Positions 39,641-47,892 of a stretch of DNA of 64,000 nucleotides are shown in pieces. The stretch covers positions 1 through 64,000 of the forward strand of contig NZ_JAERSF010000004.1 in the NCBI RefSeq assembly GCF_016735615.1, in the 5' to 3' direction. The stretch is from Flavobacterium tagetis (lineage in GTDB: Bacteria > Bacteroidota > Bacteroidia > Flavobacteriales > Flavobacteriaceae). A program made the position numbers and the translations under genes. Within the stretch, counting starts at the first letter, position 1. Each line of letters starts with the position of its first letter. A model generated the notes under the pieces. The model ran no database searches, was not told the origin of the DNA, and saw only the letters and a program-made list of their open reading frames with translations.

Positions 39641-39712
39641 TCAGTGGTCAGTTTTTTTAGTGTTCAGTAGTTGTCTTTATGAGAACTGAACACTAAAAAA
39701 ACTGACCACTGA
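39641..39712. repeat. Perfect 28-bp inverted repeat between purE and the M3 peptidase
   Basis: The arm 39641-39668 (starting TCAGTGGTCAGTTTTTTTAG) is the exact reverse complement of 39685-39712. ACTGACCACTGATCACT (39701-39717) recurs exactly at 42219-42235, where it forms the end of purK. It could act as a terminator, but the arms are far longer than needed. Confidence 0.9.
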
Positions 39713-39721
39713 TCACTAAAT

Positions 39722-40207
39722 TTATTTATTAAGACCTTCAGCAGCTTTATTAACCGCCGCTTTCAATTCTTCTTTATAAGAAATAATAGTATCTAAAACT
39801 TTTTTGTCGTGACTTCCGATGATTTGCGCCGCTAAAATCCCAGCATTTTTTGCGCCGTTTAAAGCTACCGTTGCAACAGGAACGCCGCCCGGCATTTGTA
39901 GAATCGATAATACAGAATCCCAGCCATCAATTGAGTTACTTGATTTTACTGGAACCCCAATTACAGGAAGCGGAGACATCGAAGCCACCATTCCTGGTAA
40001 ATGCGCAGCGCCACCCGCACCGGCAATAATTACCGAAATACCGCGATTGTGTGCATTTTTGCTGAAATCGAATAATTTTTCTGGCGTTCTATGTGCCGAA
40101 ACGATATCTACTTCAACTTCTACATTAAATTGTTTTAATATGTCGATTGCATCCTGCATAACTGGCATGTCTGAGATGCTTCCCATTATAATAGCTACTT
40201 TGCTCAT
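39722..40207 (-). CDS. purE: 5-(carboxyamino)imidazole ribonucleotide mutase
   Basis: A 161-residue class I PurE of normal length. It converts N5-CAIR to CAIR in de novo purine synthesis. The nucleotide-binding start IIMGSISDMPVM (7-18), the SAHRTPEKL motif with the catalytic His (about 38-46), AGGAAHLPGM and PVIGVPVKS are all intact. The partner gene purK lies on the same strand but 2 kb upstream, separated by the ATPase/HNH pair; an undisturbed purK-purE arrangement would be expected. The gap to the HNH gene upstream (73 bases) contains short CAAGTTTCAGGTTTCAAG repeats. Confidence 0.96.
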   Translation of the reverse strand: MSKVAIIMGSISDMPVMQDAIDILKQFNVEVEVDIVSAHRTPEKLFDFSKNAHNRGISVIIAGAGGAAHLPGMVASMSPLPVIGVPVKSSNSIDGWDSVLSILQMPGGVPVATVALNGAKNAGILAAQIIGSHDKKVLDTIISYKEELKAAVNKAAEGLNK

Positions 40208-40280
40208 GTGTGTTTTTGTTTTGTTTGTTTCAAGTTTCAGGTTTCAAGTTTTGCTGAGACTTAAAACTAAGACTGATTTT

Positions 40281-40859
40281 TTATTTTAGTTCAGGAATCA
40301 TGTTCCAAATATCAATTTCAAATTCTTCTTGAATTGCTCTTAGATATTTTAAAGATTCTATTTCGTTTTCTATTTTCTCAGTAAAATAATCAAAAGCAGA
40401 AATTCCTTTTTCAGCGATTCTTTCTTTTCTTCTTTGAATAAATCTTTTTCTGTTTTTTACAAAAATTTCGTCATTCAAATTCAATAGTTCTATTAAGTTT
40501 TTTGCTTCAGTATCTTCAGGGTTATGAAGAAAATAACCGTCATTATATATTAATCTGTTTTCAAAATTTTCATCAATCGGATAAAGAATTGGTTCAATCC
40601 AATTGGTAGTTTTAAGATTGTTAGGTTTGTGTTTTACCATAAACCAGTTTTCATATGAATCTTCTTTTAAATACTTTATATTAGGATTGAAATGTTCTAT
40701 ATCGACAGCATCATTAACTCCAATATATTCTTCTGTGTAAGCACAAAAGCTTTTTTGTTCCTTTAGAAGAATCGTAGCTAATTTTTTATTGCTACCTTTT
40801 TTATAAATTATTTTTTGAACGACAATTTCTGAATTTGGATTTTTAAAAACTCTTCTCAT
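40281..40859 (-). CDS. HNH endonuclease-like protein of an ATPase/nuclease pair (PtuB-like)
   Basis: A 192-residue protein resembling the HNH nucleases of Septu (PtuB) and retron-associated systems. LLKEQKSFCAYTEEYIG (32-47) precedes DIEHFNPN with Glu55-His56, then YENWF with Asn71 and KPNN with Asn80, spaced as an HNH/HNN beta-beta-alpha-metal core. The usual CxxC zinc pair is reduced to one cysteine (C-A-Y-T at 39-42). The C-terminal half has no recognised motif. It starts 2 bases after the ATPase gene, so the two are one unit. Expected to cut DNA or RNA when the ATPase signals; phage defence is inference from family architecture. Confidence 0.75.
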   Translation of the reverse strand: MRRVFKNPNSEIVVQKIIYKKGSNKKLATILLKEQKSFCAYTEEYIGVNDAVDIEHFNPNIKYLKEDSYENWFMVKHKPNNLKTTNWIEPILYPIDENFENRLIYNDGYFLHNPEDTEAKNLIELLNLNDEIFVKNRKRFIQRRKERIAEKGISAFDYFTEKIENEIESLKYLRAIQEEFEIDIWNMIPELK

Positions 40860-40861
40860 AT

Positions 40862-42136
40862 TTAGAAATTGTATTCATCACCTAATTTTTCTAACTGTTC
40901 TGAAATTTCTTCTTTCTTTTTTGGGTCAGTTTCGAAGTAAATTTTTTGTTTTAAATCTAAATATTCTTGATATTTTTCTTGCCCATATTTGTTGATATAA
41001 TTAATTCCAAAATCATTGTAAAGCATGTCATTTGGATCATCTCCAATAGGAGAACTTCCTCTGCGAACGGCAACTTTTCCTTCATTATCGAAATATAAAA
41101 TAAAACGTTCGTCTGGTTCAAATGATGCTGCAAGAAAAGGAGAGTGTGTTGCAACAATAAATTGTGCTTTTGGAGCAAGATTTTGATAATGATCCATTAA
41201 ATCCATTTGCATGTCTGGATATAATGATCTCTCAGGTTCGTCTATTAAAATTATAGAGTCTTTAGTTTCTAATTTGAACAGAGGTAAAAATGAAAGTAAT
41301 AATCCTTTAGTTCCTGTGCTAGTATTTTGGATTGGAATTATTTCATCATTTTTTTTGTTTTTAATTGGAATTGAATATTCAGCATTAACTAAATCAACTT
41401 CTAAGTTTAGTTTTTTTATTATAGGATTAAATTTTTCAGCAAAAAGATCTAATTGATTGCTATTGTTTTTCTGCCATTTCTGAAATTCGGAACTTAGCTT
41501 TTCAGGATAAGCAATAAGGCCTTTGTGAATTAATTCAGACATTTTTTGAGTAAAGTTTTTTCTGTACTCCAGTATGTCATGTATTAGATATAACCAAATT
41601 TTGGGATCAGCTTCTTTGTCAAAAATTAATCCATAATTATTAGTTTGATAATAATTGGAAATATCTGTAAGCTCATTACTATGTTTTTCAATTAAATCAA
41701 CGGGATTATTTGTGAATATATTAATGTTAGTGTCTGAAATTAAATTCGCTTTAAAAAAGAAAAAATCTTTGAGTAAATCTTCGGAAATTAGAAATTCATT
41801 AGTTTTGTCCGAAAGCCTACTTGTAAATTTTTTTTTCCTGAAATAAACTTCATTATCTTTTATTTTTAATGAAGATTTGTTAAATAAGAAGTTTATTTCG
41901 CCATTGAAATTTATTTCTTCATTTGTATAAACATTTTCGTCAACTTCTAGTTCTATAGCAAAACGTAAACAATCATAAATTAATTCCAATAATCCAGTCT
42001 TACCAGTAGCACTTTGTCCAATAAAACATATTTTATCTAAAGGTTGACCTTTACGTTCACCACTTTGATAAGTAAAATCAAACTCTAGATTTTCTAAATG
42101 TCTAAATTGATCGATATATAATTTTGAAATTTTCAT
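40862..42136 (-). CDS. AAA-family ATPase (RecF/OLD/PtuA-like) partner of the HNH protein
   Basis: A 424-residue ABC-type (RecF/SMC-like) ATPase. Walker A GQSATGKT at 40-47, ABC signature STGTKGLLLS from 273, Walker B SIILIDEPERSLYP with Asp299-Glu300, and the switch His331 in ATHSPFLAAS. The insert between the motifs (about 90-260) is helical and lacks a long coiled coil, and no TOPRIM domain follows, which separates it from OLD nucleases. With an adjacent HNH gene this is the PtuA position of Septu-like systems, although it is shorter than the PtuA proteins I recall. A -7 box (42151-42158) sits 14 bases before its ATG, so the pair has its own promoter inside the pur cluster. Confidence 0.82.
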   Translation of the reverse strand: MKISKLYIDQFRHLENLEFDFTYQSGERKGQPLDKICFIGQSATGKTGLLELIYDCLRFAIELEVDENVYTNEEINFNGEINFLFNKSSLKIKDNEVYFRKKKFTSRLSDKTNEFLISEDLLKDFFFFKANLISDTNINIFTNNPVDLIEKHSNELTDISNYYQTNNYGLIFDKEADPKIWLYLIHDILEYRKNFTQKMSELIHKGLIAYPEKLSSEFQKWQKNNSNQLDLFAEKFNPIIKKLNLEVDLVNAEYSIPIKNKKNDEIIPIQNTSTGTKGLLLSFLPLFKLETKDSIILIDEPERSLYPDMQMDLMDHYQNLAPKAQFIVATHSPFLAASFEPDERFILYFDNEGKVAVRRGSSPIGDDPNDMLYNDFGINYINKYGQEKYQEYLDLKQKIYFETDPKKKEEISEQLEKLGDEYNF

Positions 42137-42150
42137 TTATTGAATTTTTA

Positions 42151-42158
42151 CAAAGCTA
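42151..42158 (-). promoter_or_regulatory. -7 box of the ATPase/HNH module
   Basis: The minus strand reads TAGCTTTG, matching TAnnTTTG, 14 bases before the ATPase ATG. No TTG lies 17-23 bases upstream. Confidence 0.5.
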
Positions 42159-42182
42159 ATTAAAAAATGACTGTTATTGTAA

Positions 42183-42235
42183 ACTGAGACTGCGACTAAA
42201 AACTGACCACTAAAGATTACTGACCACTGATCACT
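42183..42235. repeat. CTGACCACT repeats at the purK end
   Basis: AAACTGACCACT occurs at about 42200-42211 and ACTGACCACTGATCACT at 42219-42235; the latter 17-mer is identical to 39701-39717. It encodes the last residues (VISGQ) and stop codon of PurK. Confidence 0.8.
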
Positions 42236-43368
42236 CTAATCGTGTTCTTAACTTCCTGTGCAATTCTTCTTGCTTCAGCCATATTTTCGTTTACGATCGT
42301 TACGTGACCCATTTTTCTAAAAGGTCGAGTTTGTTTTTTACCGTAAATATGCGGCGTAACACCGTCCCATCCTAAAATGGTTTCGATGTTTTCATAAATT
42401 ACATTTCCAGAATGACCTTCGGCACCTACTAAATTTACCATAATTCCAGCAACTTTACTGTCGGTGTTTCCTAAAGGAAGATCTAAAATAGCGCGCAAAT
42501 GATTTTCGAATTGTGAAGTATAACTAGCTTCAATTGAATAATGTCCAGAATTGTGCGGACGAGGAGCAACTTCATTGACTAAAATTTCATCGTCCTGAGT
42601 TTGAAACATCTCTACTGCCAAAAGTCCAACATGATTAAAATTCTCTGAAACTTTTAAGGCAACTGCTCTCGCTTTTTCGGCTACTTTATCATCGATTCTT
42701 GCTGGGCAGATTACATATTCAACTTGGTTTGCTTCTGGGTGAAATTCCATTTCTACAACCGGATACGTTTTCATTTCGCCCGATGGATTTCTTACCACAA
42801 TTACCGCCAATTCGTTTTTGAACGGAACCATAGTCTCTGCAATGCATTCTACATTTGGAAGCGTATCTAAATCTGAAGCTTGACGAACTATTTTTACGCC
42901 ATTTCCATCATAACCAAATTCAGTGCATTTCCATACAAAAGGTAATTGCAAATCGTTGATTTTAGATTTTAGTTGATCTAAATTTTCGAATCTTTCAAAT
43001 GGTGCAGTTGGGATATTATTTTTAGCGTAAAAATCTTTTTGAACACCTTTATTCTGAATTCCTTTTAAAGTTTTTGGAGATGGATATACTTTTACACCTT
43101 CATTTTCTAATTGCGTTAAAGCTTCAAGATTGACCAATTCGATTTCGAAAGTCAAAACATCGACTTGTTTGCCAAAATTGTAAACTGTTTCATAATCCAT
43201 TAAATCACCTTGAAAAAATTTGTTGCAGGCAATTTTGCTCGGTGCTTCGTCGCTTGGATCCAGAACGTAAGTTTGTATATCAAATTTTCTGGTGTCAAAC
43301 AAAAGCATTTTACCTAATTGTCCGCCACCTAATATTCCTAATTTAAAATCAGAAGAAAAATAATTCAT
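42217..43368 (-). CDS. purK: 5-(carboxyamino)imidazole ribonucleotide synthase
   Basis: A 383-residue ATP-grasp enzyme that makes N5-CAIR from AIR, bicarbonate and ATP. It begins FKLGILGGGQLGKMLL; the ATP-grasp core is represented by PFVWKCTEFGYDGNGVKIV and FQTQDDEILVNEVAPRPHNSGHYSIEA. The start was set at the ATG at 43368: a TTG-N20-TATCTTTG promoter lies downstream of the longer possible start at 43455, and the 29 extra residues would come from a repeat. The last residues, VISGQ and the stop, are encoded by a repeat also found beside purE, so the natural C-terminus may have been altered. PurE is encoded 2 kb downstream beyond the ATPase/HNH pair. Confidence 0.95.
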   Translation of the reverse strand: MNYFSSDFKLGILGGGQLGKMLLFDTRKFDIQTYVLDPSDEAPSKIACNKFFQGDLMDYETVYNFGKQVDVLTFEIELVNLEALTQLENEGVKVYPSPKTLKGIQNKGVQKDFYAKNNIPTAPFERFENLDQLKSKINDLQLPFVWKCTEFGYDGNGVKIVRQASDLDTLPNVECIAETMVPFKNELAVIVVRNPSGEMKTYPVVEMEFHPEANQVEYVICPARIDDKVAEKARAVALKVSENFNHVGLLAVEMFQTQDDEILVNEVAPRPHNSGHYSIEASYTSQFENHLRAILDLPLGNTDSKVAGIMVNLVGAEGHSGNVIYENIETILGWDGVTPHIYGKKQTRPFRKMGHVTIVNENMAEARRIAQEVKNTIRVISGQ

Positions 43369-43385
43369 TTTGTGTTGTGTTTTTG

Positions 43386-43416
43386 CAAAGATACTTTTTA
43401 ATCTTTTTTCAACCAA
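43386..43416 (-). promoter_or_regulatory. Promoter of purK
   Basis: Minus strand: TTG (43414-43416), a 20-bp spacer and TATCTTTG (43386-43393), 17 bases before the ATG at 43368. This decides the purK start. Confidence 0.75.
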
Positions 43417-43441
43417 AATTTCGTTTTGTACTAGTTTTTTC

Positions 43442-43537
43442 TGCCACGAATTCACGAATTTTTTCTTTCCTTACATTATATATAAAAAAATAATTCGTGA
43501 ATTGCTTCGCCAATTCGCTATCGCTCGGGTCGTGGCT
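43442..43537. repeat. Inverted repeat with CGCTCGGGTCG core
   Basis: GCCACGAATTCACGAATT (about 43443-43460) is mirrored by AATTCGTGAATT and TCGTGGC (to about 43536). The right end AATTCGCTATCGCTCGGGTC is the near-exact reverse complement of the left end of the 33102-33221 element. Confidence 0.78.
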
Positions 43538-43544
43538 ATTAAAA

Positions 43545-44096
43545 CTATTTTATTTTCTTCAAAACTTCTTTGGCAACGGCCTTGTAAGCTGCGGAATGAT
43601 CACCGAAATCTTTATCAAGAATCACTTTTAGTTCGGGATGAATCCAGTCGTAGTAATTTCCTAGAATGTATAAAGTTCTGATAGAATACGCTTTTGTGGC
43701 AACTTTTGTATCATTAATGAGCCAATCAAAAGAAGCTTCAATACAGTCTTGAAGATTTTCTTCGGAGAGTTTTATTCCGTTTTCGTTTTTCTTATAATGT
43801 GATTTTACCAAAAGCTGCGTCACTTTTGCAATCGGACGCATAGCACTTTCATCCCTTAGAATTTTTAAATTCGAACAGAAAAAGTCAAGATGTGGCTGAA
43901 GCCAATGCAATTCTTCGTACGAAACAAATTCTAAAATCCAGCAGGCTTTATGATTGTTTTTGTCTTCGGGCGAAAAGCAAATCGAAACCAATTCACTAAA
44001 AAGTGAAGGATTTTCTAAAACATTCTGCGCTGCTTTTAGACGGTTTTCTCTATAAGCATTGACATAATCCAGTTTTTTTTGCAGTTCAGAAAGCAT
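43545..44096 (-). CDS. HEAT-like helical repeat protein
   Basis: A 183-residue all-helical protein with repeat-like helical pairs (LFSELVSICFSPEDKNNHKACWILEFVSY, IAKVTQLLVKSHY, CIEASFDWLINDTKVATKAYSIRTLYILGNYY and HSAAYKAVAKEVLKKI), resembling HEAT/ARM scaffolds. No catalytic motif is seen. From memory, homologs in flavobacteria are sometimes labelled adenylosuccinate lyase, which this sequence does not support: it is far too short and lacks lyase signatures. It begins 21 bases after the TonB-dependent receptor on the same strand, so the two are likely co-transcribed. Confidence 0.65.
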   Translation of the reverse strand: MLSELQKKLDYVNAYRENRLKAAQNVLENPSLFSELVSICFSPEDKNNHKACWILEFVSYEELHWLQPHLDFFCSNLKILRDESAMRPIAKVTQLLVKSHYKKNENGIKLSEENLQDCIEASFDWLINDTKVATKAYSIRTLYILGNYYDWIHPELKVILDKDFGDHSAAYKAVAKEVLKKIK

Positions 44097-44117
44097 TGTT
44101 TGAGATTTAATACGTTG

Positions 44118-46220
44118 CTAAAATAAGTAATTTAATGAGATAATTCCGTAATAGTTTATTGGTAAGCCCGGATAATAAAATCTCGGTTGTGCATTTCCAA
44201 CTCCTATTGCATTGGTTAAAATCATCGAAGCATATTTTTCATTTGTAACATTATTTATTCCTGCATCCAAATGTGCTTTTAATCCAGATAAAATCTCAAA
44301 TTGATATCCCGTTTTTAAATTTAGCAAAGAATAAGAATCTGAAAAATTGGCATTTGAATCGTTCATCGGAATTTTATCTGTAAACTGAAAATCGGCAGAA
44401 AAATAAAATCCTGAATTGGTATTCAAATTAAAACCAGCACTTGCGGTATTTGCTGGAACTCCAGTTAATTTGTTTCCTGAATAATCATTTCCGTTATCGA
44501 CAAATTCTTTGAATTCATAATTTCCGATTGAAGCTCCGAGATAAGAATTTAAATTAAAAGTTCTATTGATTAGCCAATTATGATTTAATGAAACTTCGAC
44601 TCCTTCATGAAAAGTTTTTCCAGCATTTACACCTTCGTATTGATCATCTCCGATTCTTTTGGCAACCAATAAATCTTTAATTTCCATTCTGTAAATGGCA
44701 ATTTGTGTGTAAAGTTTTTTATTGAAGAAATGCAGTTTTCCGCCCAATTCAAAATTATAACCAGTCTCGGGTTTAATGTCAGAATTGATATTTCCTGTTG
44801 AGGTTAAAGTTTCTTCGGTTGCAGGAAGAGAAAATCCTCGGCTTGCGGAAAAATAGAATGTCTGAACTTCATTTGGCTTAAATAAAAAAGAAAGCTGTGG
44901 CGAAAAAATGCCATCATAACTATATTTCTCCTTCGGATTATTCGCGGAAGCGGGAAAATCATTCTGAAGTTTGAATTTTGTTTTGTTGTAATTTAATCCT
45001 GCTTGAATCTCAAATCGATCGGAAAGCAAAGTTCTGATTTGCGAAAAAATATTGTAAAAATGCCTTTTCTGGTTCGTTGCTGTAAGTTGATCGCCTTGTA
45101 AACTTCCATTTCCATTATTTTGTTGATACAGATTTTCGAAAGTATTTCCGCTGTAATTATCTCTGAAATATTCCAGCCCAGTAATAAACTGATTTTTGAT
45201 TTTTCCGATATTAAAATCTCCCGAAAATTGTGTTCTCGCGCCAGAAGCAAAAGTATATTGACGCAAAATATCAAACGGACGCGGTTCGTTGCTGTCTTTA
45301 TAGTTGATAAAAACTGAAGTCGAATTTTTTAAGTTTTCATTAATTGAAAAATCATAAGCCAATCCGCCCAAAGTCGATTTGTATTCTTTGAATCCTTTTG
45401 AAGCGACCCAAGTTGGAGCTCCGGCTTGCGGATTATTTTCGAAAGTCGTTTTGTTGATTGAACTCGGAATGTACGCTTTCAAATAAGTATAATTCGAAAA
45501 ATAAGTCAGTTTGCTGTTTTTCTTTCTAAATAATTCTCCGCCAAGCGTAATTCCTTCACGATTGTAAGCGCTGTTTTCACGCCAGCCGTCTGTTTTTAAA
45601 TTGTGATAACTCAGATTTAAAGAAGCACTTTTTTCATTCAAATTAAAACCGACTCTGTTTTTCAACAATCCAAAAGATCCAAAAATAGAACTTATTTCAG
45701 TTTGATGTTTTCCTTTATTGAATGTTTCTGGCGAAATCAAAATCGCTCCGCCCAATCCAGCACCATAAATACTAGAAAGCGGACCCTTTATAACTTCAAT
45801 TTGATTAATATTTTGAAGATCAATATCGTCAATTACCGTTTCACTGTTTCCAGAAGTTAGCGGAATAGTTCCATAAAAAGCTCTGATTTTATTGGTTCCA
45901 TATGGAGTTCTCGCGCCAATTCCGCGAATCGAAATTCGGGTTGTAGTAATGTTTGATGATTGCATAAAAACACCAGGAATCGTATTTATGACATTGCTGA
46001 TATCTGTGGTATTATTTCGAAGTAATTCTTTTTCGGATAAAATGCCAATTGAAGCTGGACTATTTTGCAAATCCCGATTAATATGAAGCGGACTTATTAA
46101 AACTTCGTTCAATTTTTGAGTTTTAACCGAATCGATATTTTGGACTTCTTTTTCTTGTGCAATTAAATTTTGGAAAACAGAAAATGCAAAAAGAAGAAGA
46201 AAATATTTTTTGAAAATCAT
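44118..46220 (-). CDS. TonB-dependent outer-membrane receptor
   Basis: A 700-residue receptor: signal peptide (1-21, ending LIAQ), a TonB-box-like region LNEVLISPLHI (about 37-47), and a plug domain with SPASIGILSEKELLRNN, VINTIPGVFMQSSNITTTRISIRGIGAR and IEVIKGPLSSIYGAGLGGAI. A 22-strand-type barrel follows, with alternating aromatic strands, ending ..GLPINYYGIISLNYLF, whose terminal Phe is the BAM signal. It lacks the CarboxypepD-like N-terminal extension and the SusD neighbour of polysaccharide receptors, so iron-complex or small-molecule uptake is more likely. The HEAT-like gene follows 21 bases on. Confidence 0.92.
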   Translation of the reverse strand: MIFKKYFLLLFAFSVFQNLIAQEKEVQNIDSVKTQKLNEVLISPLHINRDLQNSPASIGILSEKELLRNNTTDISNVINTIPGVFMQSSNITTTRISIRGIGARTPYGTNKIRAFYGTIPLTSGNSETVIDDIDLQNINQIEVIKGPLSSIYGAGLGGAILISPETFNKGKHQTEISSIFGSFGLLKNRVGFNLNEKSASLNLSYHNLKTDGWRENSAYNREGITLGGELFRKKNSKLTYFSNYTYLKAYIPSSINKTTFENNPQAGAPTWVASKGFKEYKSTLGGLAYDFSINENLKNSTSVFINYKDSNEPRPFDILRQYTFASGARTQFSGDFNIGKIKNQFITGLEYFRDNYSGNTFENLYQQNNGNGSLQGDQLTATNQKRHFYNIFSQIRTLLSDRFEIQAGLNYNKTKFKLQNDFPASANNPKEKYSYDGIFSPQLSFLFKPNEVQTFYFSASRGFSLPATEETLTSTGNINSDIKPETGYNFELGGKLHFFNKKLYTQIAIYRMEIKDLLVAKRIGDDQYEGVNAGKTFHEGVEVSLNHNWLINRTFNLNSYLGASIGNYEFKEFVDNGNDYSGNKLTGVPANTASAGFNLNTNSGFYFSADFQFTDKIPMNDSNANFSDSYSLLNLKTGYQFEILSGLKAHLDAGINNVTNEKYASMILTNAIGVGNAQPRFYYPGLPINYYGIISLNYLF

Positions 46221-46251
46221 GTATGAAATGAGATTAAAGGCGTATTAATTT

Positions 46252-46345
46252 AACACATAGAAACATAGCATTGATTGAGGCAAAAAAGGCGTTTCAAATT
46301 GTATAGTAACTTCTTTTTAAGCAAAAATCTATGTTTCTATGTGTT
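46252..46345. repeat. Perfect 17-bp inverted repeat
   Basis: AACACATAGAAACATAG (46252-46268) is the exact reverse complement of 46329-46345. A GC-richer tail (46385-46420, GACCGACCGACAGCGGACGGGCGAAG) follows. Both lie between the sugar dehydrogenase and the TonB-dependent receptor; no gene is visible. Confidence 0.82.
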
Positions 46346-46434
46346 TAAAATTATCTTTTATATTTTTTAAACTCCGGTTTTGATATTTGGACCGACCGAC
46401 AGCGGACGGGCGAAGTAATTTAAAAATTGGAGTT

Positions 46435-47706
46435 TTATTTAACTGTAACTTTCCAAATCGTATTACTGCTGTCATCATTTACTAAAAGCGATCCATCATT
46501 CATAACAGTTACTGCAACGGGGCGCCCATAAACTTCTGCTTTTTCATCATTCGAAATAAAGCCAGTTAAAAAATCTTCTGGTTTTCCTGAAGGTTTTCCG
46601 TTTTTAAAAGGAACAAAAAGTACTTTATAGCCTGAAATTTTAGAACGGTTCCAAGAACCATGCTGTCCAACAAATGCTCCGTTTTTATATTTCGCAGGAA
46701 AAGCATCTTTAGTGTAAAACGCCAATCCTAAAGAAGCAGTGTGAGCACCAACAGGAACATCTGGAACAATTGTTTTTTCTACTAAATCTTTTCTTTCGCC
46801 TTTCATTCTTGGATCAGGAATGCTTCCAAAATAAGAATATGGCCATCCGTAGAAACCGTCTCTTTTTACACTTGTAATATAATCTGGGACTAAATCGTCA
46901 CCTAATTCATCGCGTTCATTTACAGCAGTCCACAATTCTTTGTTGACAGGATTCCAATCCATTCCAACAGGATTTCTTAATCCCGAAGCGTAGATTTTCT
47001 CTCCAGTTCCGTCAGGATTAATTTCTAGAATTGCAGCACGACGAACTTCTTTGTCCATTCCGTTTTCTCCATTATTACTTCCAGAACCTACAGATACATA
47101 AATTTTATTTCCGTCGGGACTTGCTAATAAGTTTCTAGTCCAGTGATTGTTGTAGCCGCCGGCAGGAAGTTCAAGTATTTTTTCGCCTTTAGTTTCCAGT
47201 TTCAACGGATTATTTTTATATGGATAACGGTATAATCCGTCGGTATTGGCAATGTAGAAAAATTCTTTTAGAACCAGCATGCCAAAAGGTTTATTTAAAC
47301 CCGAAATAAAAATTTCACGAGTTTCAAATTTTCCATCTTTGTCTTTATCTCTTAAAACAGTAATCTGATTTTTACTCGATCTTGTTCCGCTTTCTACTAC
47401 AAAAATATCTTGGTTCGGTGCAATATAAGTCCAACGCGGATTCTCAAATCCGTCAGCAAATTTAGTTACGGCAAAACCTTCTGGGGCTTTTGGAGTTTTT
47501 CCAGCAGGCCATCCGATTACTTTACTATTCTTGGTTTTAGATTCGGTTGCATAAGGCGCAGGAAGCGTAATATCTCCAATGGCAGTTTTTACAATATTTC
47601 CAGGCTGTTTGGCTAAGGCTTCTTTTTCTTCTTTTTTTACTTGCCCATTGCAGGCAGTCATTAAGGCTAATAAGGGTATAGAAATTAAGGTTAAGGATTT
47701 TTTCAT
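46435..47706 (-). CDS. PQQ-dependent-type sugar (sorbosone/glucose) dehydrogenase-like lipoprotein
   Basis: A 423-residue six-bladed beta-propeller protein of the glucose/sorbosone dehydrogenase family. The N-terminus, MKKSLTLISIPLLALMTACNG, is a lipoprotein signal (Cys19), so it is anchored outside the cytoplasm. Typical blade motifs: GFENPRWTYIAPNQDIFVVESG, NKPFGMLVL, NNHWTRNLLASPDGNKIYVSVGSGSN, ASGLRNPVGMDWNP, ERDELGDDLVPDYI and GQHGSWNRSKISGYKV. Relatives oxidise sugars with PQQ in the periplasm; PQQ synthesis genes are not in this window. Some members are now labelled only as sorbosone dehydrogenase-family proteins, so the substrate is open. Confidence 0.87.
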   Translation of the reverse strand: MKKSLTLISIPLLALMTACNGQVKKEEKEALAKQPGNIVKTAIGDITLPAPYATESKTKNSKVIGWPAGKTPKAPEGFAVTKFADGFENPRWTYIAPNQDIFVVESGTRSSKNQITVLRDKDKDGKFETREIFISGLNKPFGMLVLKEFFYIANTDGLYRYPYKNNPLKLETKGEKILELPAGGYNNHWTRNLLASPDGNKIYVSVGSGSNNGENGMDKEVRRAAILEINPDGTGEKIYASGLRNPVGMDWNPVNKELWTAVNERDELGDDLVPDYITSVKRDGFYGWPYSYFGSIPDPRMKGERKDLVEKTIVPDVPVGAHTASLGLAFYTKDAFPAKYKNGAFVGQHGSWNRSKISGYKVLFVPFKNGKPSGKPEDFLTGFISNDEKAEVYGRPVAVTVMNDGSLLVNDDSSNTIWKVTVK

Positions 47707-47860
47707 TGGTTTTTTGGAGTTAAATAATTATATCACAACAATTTACGGAAAATTCAGACGCCTTCAAAAAATAATTTGTAAACATTAACTGATATTTAAC
47801 ATTCACAAAAAATATCTCGATACAGTTTATTTTGATAGAAGCTGTTAATTTCTAATTCTT

Positions 47861-47868
47861 TATCTTTG
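47861..47868 (+). promoter_or_regulatory. -7 box of hpt
   Basis: TATCTTTG, a perfect TAnnTTTG, 24 bases before the ATG at 47893. It overlaps an alternative TTG start at 47866, which can therefore be excluded. Confidence 0.55.
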
Positions 47869-47892
47869 TCCATTATTTTAAAAAGAAAAATA

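Noticed and set aside
39641..42235. CRISPR array suggested by repeated CTGACCACT units
   Set aside because: Only a few copies at irregular distances with no equal-length spacers and no cas genes.
43369..43455. Longer N-terminus of PurK starting at 43455
   Set aside because: The purK promoter (43386-43416) lies inside that extension and its upstream end is repeat sequence.
43545..44096. Adenylosuccinate lyase
   Set aside because: Despite proximity to purK, the protein is only 183 residues of helical repeats and lacks all lyase signature motifs.
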